NCBI GenBank assembly: GCA_051294375.1
Contig: CM119266.1
Span: forward strand, 15,555,405 to 15,619,404
Length of the DNA stretch: 64,000 nucleotides
Direction: 5' to 3'
Source of the DNA: Paraspadella gotoi
Lineage: Eukaryota > Chaetognatha
A program made the translations under genes and the position numbers. Below the pieces are notes generated by a model. It did no database searches and was not told the DNA's origin. It saw nothing but the letters and a program-made list of their open reading frames with translations. Shown piece by piece: positions 11,703 to 26,119 of the stretch (the stretch's first letter is position 1; the number at the start of each line of letters is the position of its first letter).

Positions 11703-13532
11703 GTTCCATCTCTCTCTCTCTTTCTCTAAAATGAAAGAGTGACTTTTAGCCTGCCATCGGATGAAACAAGGGAGCGCCATTTGGCGGAAAAAGCTTCCAT
11801 TGCCAAATGTTTTGAGCCTCTTTTTTCGTCTAAATGTTTTCTATTTGTCTCTTCTTTTTTCATGGAATTTTAAGGGAGAGGGAAAGACGAGGATAAAAAT
11901 TTATTTCCTCCTTTTCTTCGTCGTCTTCGTGGTTAAGCGAAGGGAGAAACAGGATGTTTTATGGAGCGGAAAAAGATTCAAATGGATTTGTTTGTCTTTG
12001 TCTGTCTGTAAACGATGCCAAGAGATTTGTCGTCAGGAGATTTCGTGGAATTGGGTATAAAATTGAGGCGAACTCAAAAGTTTGGGCTCTTTTTTAACCT
12101 CAAAGAATATAAACTTTTCGACATATATTTCTTTCTTCTTTAAAATAAAAGATTTCGAAATAAACTTTATCAAGTGGTCCTAACGTTGACAGCCTCTACA
12201 AAACGTAAACACAGAAACACTCTCCCTTTAAACATTTGTTTGTTTCGCAGTGAAAAAACTGTACTACTCCCTAACGGCGGGAAATTTGAACAACGTATTC
12301 GCGGTGAACCCGGAGACGGGGGAGATCAAAGTTTCCGGGAATTTGGACTACGAGACGCGGCAGCACTACACGCTCACGCTGACCGCCTCCGACGGGGCCT
12401 TTACTAACACGACCACCGTCCAAATCACCGTTAAAGACGTCAACGATAATCCTCCAGGTCTGTGGACTGTCATTGAAAGATTGTTTTTAAACAAAATACC
12501 GAAACAAAATATTTAAAATAATCGACAGACTTCAGCAAACAAGTCTACATGGCCGAACTGACAGAAGAAGAGAACCGTAATCTACCCAAGAAGCTCGTCA
12601 AAGTCTCCGCGTCGGACGGAGACGTCGACCAACCCGTCAACATCGTCTACGCGCTTCAAGTGAGACGCTCCAACGCCATTTCTCAAATTCATGGCGAGAG
12701 GAAAACGAGGAAAAGAGCGAAAAAAACTTTTAGCTGCGATTTAGTTTTAAAAAAAAAGAGATTTTCATCCCATTAATCAACAACAGTCATCGCATCAGGC
12801 TTTTGTTGTCACAGTAAAAAATGAACTTGGCGTCGACTTCTATTTTTCATTAAGATGAGGATTTTCTGCAACCTTTATTTTCTTTTTCTTTTTAGTCTTT
12901 TTAGTCTTTTTAGTCTTACTTAGTTTTGAAAATAATCGTTGTATAATGTTGCCATTTTGACCGCTCCCTTTCCAGGGTCAAAACGTGGAGAACATGTTCG
13001 AAATCGACGAAAAGAGTGGAGAAATCAAAGTGAAGGTTCCTTTGGATCGGGATCCGCCCAATGGACGACCCATCTGGTCCTTCAACGTCTTGGCCACCGA
13101 CAACGGCGGCAAGAACGGACTCGATGGCTACGCGGAAGTCCAGGTATGTGTGAAGCTATTATGTTCGCGGAGGTAATTGTGTGTGGGACGACAACAAGCG
13201 AGCAAGTGGATTGACTGTGGTTTAACATTGACCAATGACATATAAATAAATTTGAATTCTTTCCTCCAGGTGAAGCTCCAAGACATCAATGACAACGATC
13301 CCGTTTTCGATCAGACGATTGAAGCACACGTGACGGAAAACTCTCCAAAAGGAACGGCTGTAATTCCTCCAGGTGACGATCGCTCTGCTCCTCTTCGCTC
13401 ACTTTTGAGATACGTTCACTGAGACCCATAACCTAAATTAACTCTCTTCCCTCGCCGCAGTTCTCGCTTTGGACAACGACGATCCCAACGAAGGGAAGAA
13501 CGCCAAATTGCGCTATCGCATCACGCAGGTAA

Positions 13533-13592
<60 letters not shown>

Positions 13593-15076
13593 GTCTCTCT
13601 TCTCTTTCTCTCTTTCTCTCTCAATCCTGTAATTGCTCTGAGCCGTAAAGGTGGAAGTCAAAATAAATGTATCACTGAATGGGCGAACATAAAAATGGTT
13701 TATAGACAATTTGTCTTTCTTTCGGTCATCGATCCCGTAGTCTCCTCTACGCATGCGCGAAAGGCCTCGTACAAAAATATTCGACGAACAACACCAATTT
13801 TTCTTATTTTCAGTCGGGATTAAATGAATCGAAACAGCCGTTCCAAAGAACTAATCGAAAAAGCGAAAAAAAATCTATAGTGTAACAATAAAATGAGAGA
13901 AAAAGAGAGAAAGAAAAAGAATTGCGAGGGAAAATGGGGCCAACGTTAAGAAAAATTCAAAGAAAAAACCTAAAAGGGGCCAGTTGGCGGGCACCAGCTT
14001 GTTTCGAAAATGTGAAAACCGTTTTGCCGTGAAAAAAAGCTTGCTTTCAGATGACAAACAGAGGGGGCACGGACTGAGAGAGCTTGTTTCGAAAAATAAA
14101 TTAAGACGGCGATAATAAAAAAAAAGTTGTTAAAAATGTGATTTTTAGAAAGACAAATGGAAACTGGATCGTGCAGTGAGGCTTAAATCAAGATCGTGAC
14201 TTTTCTACTATAAAAGATGATATGATAAGATTAGTTTTAAAAGGGAAAGTAGGTTTTTCGTTTGGCCAAAGCTTGGTTTCGAAACGGAAATGGCAGAGTA
14301 AAGCTTGTTTCCGAAGTTGAGGCAAGGAGCGTCGCGTCCGCTGAATAAAACAAATCCCCAAGGATTCTTTGGGCCAAATAAAAAGGATTGAAAGAAAGAA
14401 TTAAAGAATTGGGGGAAAAGGGGAAAGAGAAGGAGAGAAAGAAGCGACTTAAGGGCAAAGACAGAAAGAAAAAAAAGAGAAAAAAATTACCGAAAAAAAA
14501 GAAAGGAAAGAAAAGGAAGAAAGACCGAGGTCGGCACAGAGAGATGGAAAGAAAGAGAAAGCCGGGATAAATTAAAAAGTAACCATGTAAAAAAAAAACC
14601 CCGAAGAAAAGGGGGAAAAAGATTGGGAAAGGAAAGGCGAAAGGAAGCGGACAGATCTCCGAAGACAAATAAAGAATTCCCCGCCTTTTCCCGCCCCCGA
14701 CGCCCAACACAAGAGGCCAAAAATGTCACTCCGTTTCTAAACAAGGTTTCGTTCGGTCGTCGCGCACCATTTTCTCATTTTCGAGCCCGCAACTCACCTC
14801 TTTTTTTTTTTTCAAAGTCGCAAAAAAGAAAATGTCCTCAACTGCATACCCGATTCCCGTTATGTACCCAAAATAATTTTGCAGCCAAGAGCCAGGAATA
14901 GCGAAATGGCGTCTTATTTTTGAAGCAAAAAAAAAAGGGGGTCTTCTCGCATCATTGACGTGGCGCTTCCCCGCAGGCACATCGTGTCCTGCTCGCTGCT
15001 TGCTTCTCCCTTATCTTCATCCAACTCGATTTTTTGGTAGAGGAAGGCGAATTTCTCTCTCTCTCTCTCCTCTCTC

Positions 15077-15157
<81 letters not shown>

Positions 15158-15488
15158 ACTTTCGCCAGCGTCAACCACCAATCACCTCGAAAGTTCCTCC
15201 CATAAAAAAGTGGAGCAATCCTCACCCGCCCCTCTGTCGAAGGACCAAGGGATTTTAGAAGCCTCGATTCGGAGAAGCTTTTTTCGGAGTGAGATGATGA
15301 CGAAGATGACGATGATGATGATGAGGATGAGGAGAGAAAAAAGGATGAGGTGCATATCTCTTTCCATTTGGTGACATCTCTCACGTTTCGGCGAGGCCTG
15401 TCGCGCTTTGTCACTTGTCACGAGATTATAATCGAATCAAGGGGAAAAACGAATTTTGGGAGACTTTTCTATTTTCTCTCTCTCTCTT

Positions 15489-15574
<86 letters not shown>

Positions 15575-18500
15575 CCCCTGCCCCCTCCGTATAGTTTTCT
15601 TTTTCCAAGAAACATCTGGGAAAAGAAAATCGTTCTCCTTCGAAATGAATAAATCACATTATTTTATGTAAATCATTTTATTTCGACATTAAAGTCGAAA
15701 CCGAGGCACCCAGCCTGTGCTAGAGAGGTTTGCCTTTCCTATCTTTCCATCTTTCCAATCTATCGTTCTTAAGTATTTTTCTCTGCTCTCTCTTCCTCTT
15801 CCAACAATTCTCCGTTCGCTGTTTTTTTTGTAAAGAGTAAACTGATTCCGGTCTTGGAAATCGCGGGACAGATATGGCGCCTGCGCCTTCGCAGAACCAG
15901 GAAAATATCTTAACCACAAAAAACAAGAACGGTAATTTCAATGTGTTGCGCCGAAGTGGCTTTATTTTCACATGATATGACATGACATGACAGGACATGA
16001 CTAAAAACTTTTTTGCCCGTGTATTTATAACATGCACTGCATCAAAATTCCGTATTTTATTCAATATAGTTTTAGGTTTGACTTTTTTTTCTGTCATAAC
16101 AAATGACCAACCAACTATTGAAAAAAATTATCTGGACTTTTAACATAAATAGGACAGACTGATGGACAGACATATAGACCGACCGACCGACGGACCGACA
16201 GACCGATCAAAAAGGGACTTATCGAGTTGCTCCGCGAGTACTCGCGGCGTAACTTAAAAGAAAAGTAAAAGAAATTGCATAAAAATTGGGATATTAAATT
16301 AAGTTGTAGTGAAAGTGTTATTTTATTTTTTCACTCAGTGTATAAAGATAGAGTCTGACTTTTACTCGCGAATCGAATCTCTCGAGTCTTTTCGGTCAAA
16401 AAAGCAACAAAGATCCCAGAAATATACCTAATCCGCGAAGATGACGACGACAACAACAACAACAACAAAAAACAGCCTCATCCATCATTCTTTTTCCCCC
16501 CTTCTTCAGAATGCCCGTAATCGAATGGGGCAGAACATCTTCGACATCGACCCCGACACGGGGGTCATCTCCACGCTGGTCGACGACCTTGACCGAGAGT
16601 CAGTCCCCAAGGTAAGGTCATCAGGTCATCAGGTCACCTTTCGATCCCTCGGACCCGAATTCGGATTCGGATCTGGACCGATTCCACCGATTCCATCGCC
16701 CAAAAGTCAGTCTTCGCGGATCATGGTCTTCTTGACCTTGACCCGATGTGACCCTTCCTCTGTTGATCGCGAGTCGTTCCCTCGAGGTGATAGTCCGATG
16801 ACCCCGTGACCCCTTCTCAGTTTTGGTTCGGAATCTTCAATGATCCCGAGGATCATCATCGACTGACGGATTCTTTTTTTTTTTTTTTTTGCCTAGAGAC
16901 CCACGCCCATTTCCCTCTTTCCTTTTCGCCTTCGCTTTTCTTAATGGCGAATCTCTTCTCTCTCCATCGCTAAATCTTCTGCTTCTTCACTTTTCGCTCT
17001 CGGTTGATTTTATCCTCAACTTTTACTTATCTTTACTGTAAACTATGAATATGCCCCTGACTTTGGAAAGACTTTGGTGGTTTCAGGCCTCCATCACTCT
17101 TACAAGATAATAACACAGCAGGTCCCAGCAAGCTTTCAATCAAGACTCTCTCCCAGAGTACCTGGCTTTTAAAATATCTTCTTTTATATTGACAAAGATT
17201 TAGTGAATTCTTCATTCCCCCTCTACGTTACCAACCTTTCCACTTCCTCCTTTATCCCCTACCCTACCCCCCTTTCCACCTTCCGCCCTTTGCCCCCTTG
17301 TCAATCTATCATTCCTTCCCCGATTCGCTAATGTTTTTTTTTTTTTACTCTTCCTGTTTCTTTTTTTTCCCTCCTCAACCAGTAATATTTTCTTCTCTTC
17401 ATCCCCCAACCTCCCCTCAAGCATTCCCTCTTCTCCTTTCGCCAGGAGTCACTCCAAAAACCCATTTCACCCCTCAACCAGTTTCACTCCAGCCCCTCCC
17501 ATTTTCTCCACTCCACTCCAGTATCTAATCACGGTTGTGGCGGAGGACGGCGGGGGCCGCGCCGGCACCGGGACCGTCACTATTTACGTGGACGACGACA
17601 ACGACGAGCCGCCCGTGTTCAAGAAGAAGGTTTTCCGGAAGACGATGTCCGAGGGGGAACCATCCGGTGAGGGAGAGAGATGTAAAAGAAACTAAGGAGA
17701 ATGAAAAATATACATAAATAAAAAAATTAAGAACGATGTATATGACATCTAATTAAAACCCAGGGCATAAAGTGTTTTTAACAATATGTTGGTGCTCACT
17801 TTATTTCCAGAAGACGAAACTCCCCATCCCCTCTCTCCATCATAATTTTAGTATTTAAAGTATTTTTAATATTTTTTTACTTTTTATATTTACAAAATGT
17901 ATTCTAATATAGTAATAATGTAGTCAACCAAGCGATTAATCTTCATTCAATCGATGAAGGGACCTCTATCACGTCGGTGGTAGCCGAAGACGCCGACATC
18001 GGTGGCAACGCGCTGCTGACTTACTCCCTCGTCGGACCAGAGGGCACCAAGTATTTCCGTATGGACACGGACAGGGAAACCAATACGGGCATCCTTAGGA
18101 TATTCAAGGTGAGTTTGAAGTCAAGCTGCGACGATTAATGCTAATAGTTTTAATAGCAAATTATTTTATTGAAGTCTTTAATTTCCTCATCCGCAGCAAG
18201 TGGATTACGACGAGCCTCTTCGCCAACGATTGTTCAGTCTGACCGTCTCGGCCTCGGACGGAAAGCACACTGACAAAGTGAGCAAACCATTCAGTTTAAT
18301 CAACATTTTTTTGCCTGACTCCCGATTTTACTAATTAACATCACGTCTCCTGAAACCTGACAGGCCTTCATCGAACTCACGGTCCAAGACGCCAACGACA
18401 ACGCGCCCGAGTTCCTTCGCCCGTTCATCAAGCCGCCGCCCGTACCAGAATCCGTGCCGCCGGGGCACGTCATCGCCCGTTTCGAGGCGAGGGACCGGGA

Positions 18501-21500
18501 CACCACTGTCAACGCCAGATTCAAGTGATTATACGTTAATATACGTCAAAAACTAATTTGCATATTGCAGTTTTTATTATTTATTTCTTTATCGTAGGAA
18601 AAAAAGATTATAGTTTAGAATTATGAGAGTAAAGATGAGTAATAAAATGTAATGTAAACCTTAACAAAGTTACCATTTTACTGAAGTAGGCATTGTTGAA
18701 ATTTTTTTCATTTTTACTATTATCAAGGGCTTAAGTTGTAGTCTCTATTTAAATAAATTAGAGATCCGAACGTACGTGCTCGTAAAACTTCATATAAGCA
18801 AAAATGACATAAGTAGTTAACCCAATAATATTTCCTGATTCTAAAAGAATCTAGTCTTTTAAATTATACTGATTTTCTTCTTTATTTTAATCCCTTCTAA
18901 CTTACCTTCTGTCGCAACGTCCTTACCAAAGATACTCGATCGCCCGGTCAAGCGATCCCGACCGTCAGTTCCGCATCGACGCGGACGGGACAGTTCGCGT
19001 GCGGCGTCACTTGGACCGAGAGAAGAAGGACAAACACATTGTCCTGATACACGCCATCGACGAGGGTAAGTTAATTCGCGGTCCTAATTGTGTTAAATAA
19101 AATGAATTGAATAACATTCAAGCTGTGTTCTCACCCTTCGCAGGACCGCCGAGTTTGACGGGCACGGCGACCCTCTATCTCGTTGTCTCCGACATCAACG
19201 ACAACTTTCCCAAGTTCGCCGAAGATTACAGGTAAGGGCTCCTTATTCTTGAGCCGATGAGGAGAAAATTAAAACGCCAAACATCGTAATGTAATGATAT
19301 AGCTAATTTACAATCCTCTCTTTAATCAACCACCTTTCTCCAGACCGATCGTGTTCGAGAACGGGAAATCCCAGCAGCGCATCATCACCATCTCCGCGAT
19401 GGACCCCGATCTCCCCAACAACGGCGGACCCTTCAACATATTCGCCCCGACGAAGCGGGACAACCCAGTCATCAACGACTTCACACTTGACTTTATTCCC
19501 GGAGGAGGTGAGTTGTCTTAACATCTGTTCTTAGATTTGTTAGTCGCTGGGTTCCTACTTTCTTCCTTCTTCCTTCTCTTCCTTCCTTCCTTCCTCCTTC
19601 CTTCCTTCCTTCCTTCCTTCCTTCCTTCCTTCCTTCCTTCCTTCCTTCCTTCCTTCCTTCCTACCTTCCTTCCTAATTACCTTCTTCATCATTTTCTTCA
19701 GACAATCATTCGTTTCTTTTTTTCCTCCTCATTTCCTTTCGTTCCTTATATTCTTTTCCTTTCCTTAATTAACTCTCTTTCATATCATATCACATCCTGT
19801 CATATCACTTATTTACCCCGGATGTAACCCCATCTTTTCAGGTCAAAACCACATGGGCTCCGCGGAGATTTGGACGAAGCGAATCTTCAACCGAGAAAAA
19901 CAAAAAGTTTACAAGATGCCGATCATTATGGCCGACTCTGGGAACCCGCCCATGACTGGGACCAACACACTCACCATCATCATCGGGGACGAGAACGACA
20001 ATCCGCCTTACCCGGGACAAAAGTACATACTCTGCTACTCATTCAGGGGTGAGTCGTGGTAGTTTTAGTTTTATTTACTAATTTATTTAATATAATTATT
20101 ATATAAATGTGTTATTTTAGCGGAGAGTCCCGAGGCGAAGAAAGGCGAGACTTCGGCGTCGGTGATCGGCAACGTCTTCGCCGAGGATCTTGACGATTGG
20201 GACATCGACGACAAGTCCTTCTTCTTTGTTGGCAAATACCCGAAAAAGTATTTTAGGTATGGGCGATACTGTTGTACTTTAATAAATAATTTTTAATATT
20301 TGATATACTAATTCTTTCTTACATTTCCTCTAGTCTCGATCAGCACACGGGCGAGATCCGCATGTCCAGCGGTACGCCCCGCGGTCGCTACACCTTCAAG
20401 TCCAAAGTGGTGGACCGCAGCTGGAACCGGCCGGTCATCTCCGATGTCACCGTCGAAGTCCGCGAGATCCACGAGTCCATGGTGCGGAACTCCGGCTCCA
20501 TGAGGATCACGGGTAAGGACGTCACAGGTGGGCGAAGAGGTTAACATACGAGCCATGTGGATGGATGTGGGTCGATGGGTCATGAATAGAGAAAGTTTAT
20601 CGATATTGTAGGTAGGTTTTTTGTTAAAAATTTCAATTAATCTTTAATAAATTGTTCTATATCGTAGCTAGAACACGAACAGCCGCTTCGTTGTGATATT
20701 TAGAAAATACTCATCCTCAGTCCTCAAACTCTTCGCTTAAATTTTTGCGTCTGCATGTCCCTGACATTGTCAGCCCCTCGAATCAAGTTGTCGGCAAATC
20801 TGCTGCGAGCCGACGAGACAGAGCGCGTGCGAAATGAAAATGAGATTGTCTTTGTTGCGCGCATTTATTTTTTTCTCATTCGCTACTTTTCTGCATGCGG
20901 TTTTCCTTCTTTCATACCCAAATTTGCAAGGTCCGCACCCCAGATAAGACACGATATCGACCGTCTTTTTTCTTTCTTTTTCTTTCTTTCTCACTCGTAT
21001 TTCTTTACCGAATTCCCTAGTGAATGAAAAACGCGGTTAATCTCCCGAATTTTTCCTTTACACTTTCTTTTTTTTTCTCTTGCCAAAAAAAACAAACAAA
21101 AACCCCAAAACGTTTCGTATCCCCAACTATCCTTAATCGAAAATAGGCCGTTGGCCGTACATGTGTAAGTCTCCCGTCGAAAATATTACCATGTTCTTTT
21201 ACAAAACTTTTTTTTTCTTTTCTAAAACGTAAAAACATTAACAGTTGTTGTACGAGCGTCAAAAGCTTGATCGACTTAAAGCTTTGACATCGTTCATGCT
21301 TTACTGACATTTTTCACTGATTCGCACAATTTGGAAAGAAAAATGATAAAAAATAAAATTAGACTCAGTAATCCATTACGAATAAAACACTTTTTTCGAT
21401 GAATATCGCCATTTTTAGCGCACATTAGAAATTGCACCGACTAACATTTTTTATTTGTTCAATCTTTTACAATTTCTCGCTAAGCGCACTTTTCTAACGG

Positions 21501-22979
21501 CAACGATAATTGTTTTATATTAAAATAGATGCGAAGAAACTTATAGAATTTAACTTAAACGTGAGTTCATTTGTTTGTTGTTTATTTTTCTACGTCGTAA
21601 ACTGTGTTTTCTTATTCGGCGCTCTCGTTAGTTTCACGCTTCGAGAGATTTAACGATTTGAGACGATTACTAAGAATTACTGTTTAACTATTATAGTCTT
21701 TTTGATAGACTTTCCGTTTTTCGTTACGAAAACGAAAATTGTATTTCGATTATGAAAGCGAGGCGAAATGGCGGCTGACGCCCTCTCTGCTTTGAGATCG
21801 TCCGATGCTATTTTATTTTTTCCTTTTTTTTTATATATATATTCCTTGGGAGATGAACACGTCACACGTCAAAGGAAAAAAAATCGTCGGCGTGAAAAAA
21901 AAAAGACGTCGAGGCTTTGAAAATCTTCCCCGTGAATCCTCACAGCGAATCTCATTCCTCCCCTTTTTTCCCTCCTTTTTTATGTTTTCCTCTGCTTTTT
22001 TCCTTCTTCTTCTCTTCTCTACCTTTTTCCCCATCGCTTATCTTTAATTTGCCGTTTGACTTTTTTTCATTTTATCTTTCTTCTTCTGTCCTTTTTCTTT
22101 CCTCCACTTCGTTCCCCTCTTTTCCTTTCCTCTCTCTCCTCCTCCCTTTTGCCTCCGAATCTAATACTTCAGACATGACGGCGGAGGAATTCCTCGACAC
22201 GCGGTATCTACAAGGGAAAGCCTCCAAATACGAGAAGCTCAAGAGCAAGCTGAGATCTCTCTACGGTGAGCACTCGAGGATTTTGCGTGGGAAGCGTTGC
22301 ACGACTGATAATGAACGCGTCTGAAGCCTTTTGGAAAAAAAAAATCTACGGCTTAAATTATTTATCCTCGACTCTTTTGTTAAAAGGAATTCTTAAAAAA
22401 ATCCAGGACATAATTAGTTAACTACTTTTAACGACTGATTAGCATTTAAATCCTATTTCTATTTTTTATATGAGAAATCATAGTACGTAGCTTTCAATAA
22501 AAAAACATTCCCTTTTTAAATTTTTTTAAATTTAATCATTCTCGTATTGAACGGCTTCGTTATCGTCGAATTCTATTCTCCTACTGACAACAGCCAAGCT
22601 GAATTAAAAACGCGCGACAACCGGCGCTGAAGAAATTCTATTGGCTCAAATTCGGCGCCATCTTTTAATTAAAAAATCTCCGCGCTTTTTTTTTTCGACA
22701 GACGTGAGCGGCGACCGCGTGGAGATCTTCAGCGTCATGAATCACCCGACGGAGAAAGACGTCGTCGACATTCGATGGGGAGTGAGGGAGAGGAGGAGGA
22801 GGGGGAGGAGAGACGCGGGAGAGGAAGAGGACGACGACGAGAAGAAGGTGAGGAAGAATTTCCGATGCCCTTTTTTTTAGTTATTGGATATCGGGAGTCT
22901 TTTAGTTTTCTATCTTCTTTTTTAGTTCTTTATTTCTTTCTTTCTTTTTTCTTTCTTTCTTTTTTCTTTATTTCTTTCT

Positions 22980-23016
<37 letters not shown>

Positions 23017-26000
23017 TTTCTTTCTTTCTTTCTTCTTTTTTCTTTCTTTTTTTCTTTATTTTTTCTTTCTTTCTTTCTTCATCTCTTTCCAAACTCATGT
23101 CTATCCCCCTCACTCTCCCCTCTCGCCCTTCAAAAAGTCGACCCTCTGGCCCGACTTCTACGCCCGACTCGTGGGCGCGCCGTCGCACCACCCGCCCCAC
23201 CGCCACCGCCGCGGCCGGCGCGACGTCAAGGGCGCCGGGTACATGGGCGCCGCCAAACTGAACGGCGTCGTGGACGAAAACCTGGAGGAGGTGGAGATCG
23301 AGGTGGGCATCCGCATCCTCATGGTCAACATAGACGAGTGCATGACGCCCTACGAGAGGTGGCGAGGCCGGCGGGTGCGAGTCCGTCCTCCACGTCAACG
23401 CCACGCCCGCCCTCGTCAACACCAATCAGACGTCGCTGGTGAGGGGATGGTTGTCGGGGTGTGGTGGTTGCAAGTATGAGGAAAAGAGATGGTGTAATAA
23501 AAGGGGAAGAGAGAAATAGGAGAAGTGGAAAGAGTGTGAAGAGGGAGGTGAGAGGGCGAGAGAGTTGAGGAAGGGAAAGCAGAGAAGAAGAGACAGTGAC
23601 AGAGAGACAGAGAGAAATCTGGGAAAAAAAGCGGGAAAACGAAAAAATTCGTAAAATTTGCGTCAAGACATGTGCGCGATTCTGTTCTATTAAAACGAAG
23701 CACAAGTTTCGACGACGTTCGATCCAAATGGCTAAACTTGAAAAGAATAGAGAATGAGACGATTTTATTGTCGTCGTTCGTCGTCGTCGTTCGACGTCCG
23801 CATAAAATCTCCATAATTTCCACGATTCAGTTGGACGCGATTGTCTCGTAATTATCTTCCCTCAACATTACCGCCGTCGTTTTTTTTTTGCAACGTAATC
23901 TTCTTTCGCTTTAATCTCATTGTAATCCCCTTTCCCCCCCATGTCTCTGTCTCTCTCTGTCATTATCTTTATCATTATCATTCGTCATCCACCACGAAAC
24001 CACCTCCGAACCGCTCCCACCCCACCTCTGCCCCAGGTGGGCGTGAGCGCGTGGACGACGGCGCGTTGCTCCTGCAAGTCCGCTCTTCCGGTTCGACCGG
24101 GAATTCGGTGTCGCGCGGACTCTTGCTTCAACGGGGGAACTTGCGAACACACCCCGAAAGGATTCTAGTGAGTTAAGGAGACTTGTTAGTTTTATGATTA
24201 GTGATAATTTAACTAAGTATGTCTGTTCGATATTAGTACTAAATGTAAAACAATCTGAGTAAAATATTTTGTTTTAAAATCTTTTTACTGGGAAGTATGA
24301 ATAGAATTGAGTATGTCATTCACGACCATTTGTTCATTTCCATTCACCCTCAGCTGTAAATGCCCGCCGGGTTACGACGGCCCCCGTTGCCAGAAATCCA
24401 CCATCTCCTTCCACGGCAACAGCTACGCTTGGTTCCCCTCACTGCAGACCTGTTATCACTCTCGTCTCTCTTTCGAGTTTATGACCCGGATGCCCACGGC
24501 GCTGCTGCTTTACAACGGGCCTATGCGAAAGTTGAAAACAAGGTGCCGTCTCTCGCCGAATAGAGCGAAGCTTTTAATTTAGTCTAATTTTCATTTTGAA
24601 GTCATATTTTGAAATCATGTTTGCATTAAGCGGTATTACGATGTGACGTTTATGCTAATATATGCTACGTATGCTAGTATTCTATGTAAAATAAATATTT
24701 AAATAATTACCACCGTCAGAAACAATGTATATTTTTCGAAAAAATTTAAATTCAGTTGATAGGCCAACGCACCTTTTTCATCAACTTGCCTGTTATTAAA
24801 CTTTCGATTCCTTACATTAAATTACAAAGCCTCATGGCAATCCTTCGGAGATATATATTCTTGCCTTTGGTCTGTAAATAAGTTGTATACATGATAAAAT
24901 GTTTAATTAACCTAACCTGATAATTTACTTCACTTCAGGGAACCCGTGGACTACATTCTGATCGAGCTTCAAGAAGGACGACCACGCGTCCGCATCAACC
25001 ACGGTTCCGGCGAATCCGCCATCTACCTCGACCAAAGCCCCAAACTCAACGACGGCGAGTGGCATCGTCTCGACGTCATTTGGGAAGGACGCAAAAGTGA
25101 GTCGATTCTTGGGTGAGGTTCTTGGTTTTTGGGACTCAGCATGACTCATAGTTGAAGTCGAATCAAAAACTATAAGATATAACAATAACGTTAGTCTGTT
25201 TAAAAAAAACAAAAAAAAAAACAAGTAATGGAAAAGTCAATCTTCCGACTGTCGATTTCGTAATTAGAAAAGCCGATCCGCGTCGAAAGGGAAGCTTAAC
25301 GGCGGGAAAGAAATGATAAGTGATCTTCGGGACGGAGACTCGGCCAGGTTCGCTCGTAAATTAACGGCCAAATCGATTTTCGTTATGAGCCTTTTTGATT
25401 CTTTCTTTTTACGGAGCGAGAGAGACGTATCGCCCCCTCTATCCGTCTTCCTAGCAAACTCGTAACTTCTCTTTTTTACGATTCCCTCTCTTTTTTTTTT
25501 CCGAAAATCTCCGCGTTGGTCGGGCCGTGTTTATTATTTATGAACCAGAGCCGAGGGCCGACGGTAACCGTTTCCGTTCAACTCGGACTCCTGGGATTTT
25601 CTTGGGGCCAAAATCCCTTTTCTCTCTTTTTCTTTATTTTGTGGCGAATCCTAAATTCGGCTTCCGGTCTTCTTTCTATTTTTTTCTCGCTTCACACTAG
25701 TCGCTTTAATTCATTATATTATTGCTAAGTTTATCCTAATGCATACATTGATTTTCATTTTCTTGTTTATTTCAACCTTTCCATCAATAGTTTTTTTTCC
25801 GTCCCTCTAAAAGACCCCACCCGTTTTACTTTCCATCCCTCTCCATCCATTACGTTCAATCCTTCGTCCATAAACTAGAACTCGGAGCGAAAGGTTACAA
25901 CCATGGTGGAAAGAGTCGAAGAGTGAGCTCGGATGGCTCCTATTGGTCGACCATAGGACCAATGAGAGCTGTTAGATTTCAACGCGATATTTTCATTTTT

Positions 26001-26025
26001 GTAATTGAATTCAAAGAAAATACTT

Positions 26026-26119
<94 letters not shown>

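Larger units (their letters stand above)
13529..16509 (+). other. CadN intron of 3.0 kb, repeat-rich
   Basis: No alternative exon was seen. It holds (TC)n tracts at 13537-13622, 15054-15158 and 15475-15571, purine-rich low-complexity DNA at 14385-14660, and a GACC/GACA-rich tract near 16150-16210. Confidence 0.7.
5628..20048 (+). other. CadN: CadN exons 1-22: tandem extracellular cadherin repeats
   Basis: The end of one repeat plus nine further repeats can be read. Each closes with a calcium-binding D-x-N-D-N/E-x-P motif: DRNDNDPIF, DVNDEPPLF, DVNDNAPYF, DVNDNPPDF, DINDNDPVF, DDNDEPPVF, DANDNAPEF, DINDNFPKF and DENDNPPYP. Repeat two ends in the degenerate TGTTNQPPAW instead. Internal DxD/DRE motifs are mostly kept, but repeat two lacks the LDRE motif and reads APIYG in its place. 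Fly CadN has about 16 repeats, so roughly five or six and the signal peptide lie outside the visible exons. The acceptor at 17959 (GATGAAG) is weak, with no pyrimidine tract, but phase and protein continuity support it. Confidence 0.9.
20121..24167 (+). other. CadN: CadN exons 23-28: degenerate last repeat and membrane-proximal cysteine region, with frameshift
   Basis: Exons 20121-20512 code a degenerate cadherin-like unit (FSLDQHTGEIRM). Exons 22173-24167 code the membrane-proximal region found in invertebrate type III cadherins, including AAKLNGVVDENLEEVE and ILMVNIDEC. Exon 22702-22847 ends in an unusual basic then acidic run (RERRRRGRRDAGEEEDDDEKK in two parts), and exon 23138-23438 has HHPPHRHRRGRRD. 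The second of these exons is 301 bases long between two phase-0 borders. Reading continues only if one G of TGG at 23360-23362 is ignored, which also supplies the next expected cysteine. Confidence 0.8.

Noticed and set aside
14388-14710. Lys/Arg-rich ORF on plus and Phe/Leu-rich ORF on minus
   Set aside because: Both are products of a purine-rich low-complexity tract inside a CadN intron.
20755-21027. Possible alternative CadN exon in intron 20513-22172
   Set aside because: No cadherin-like motif and no phase-compatible acceptor/donor pair giving conserved sequence.
22922-23425. Minus-strand ORF of 167 codons
   Set aside because: Antisense of a CadN exon joined to the (CTTT)n repeat; no independent support.
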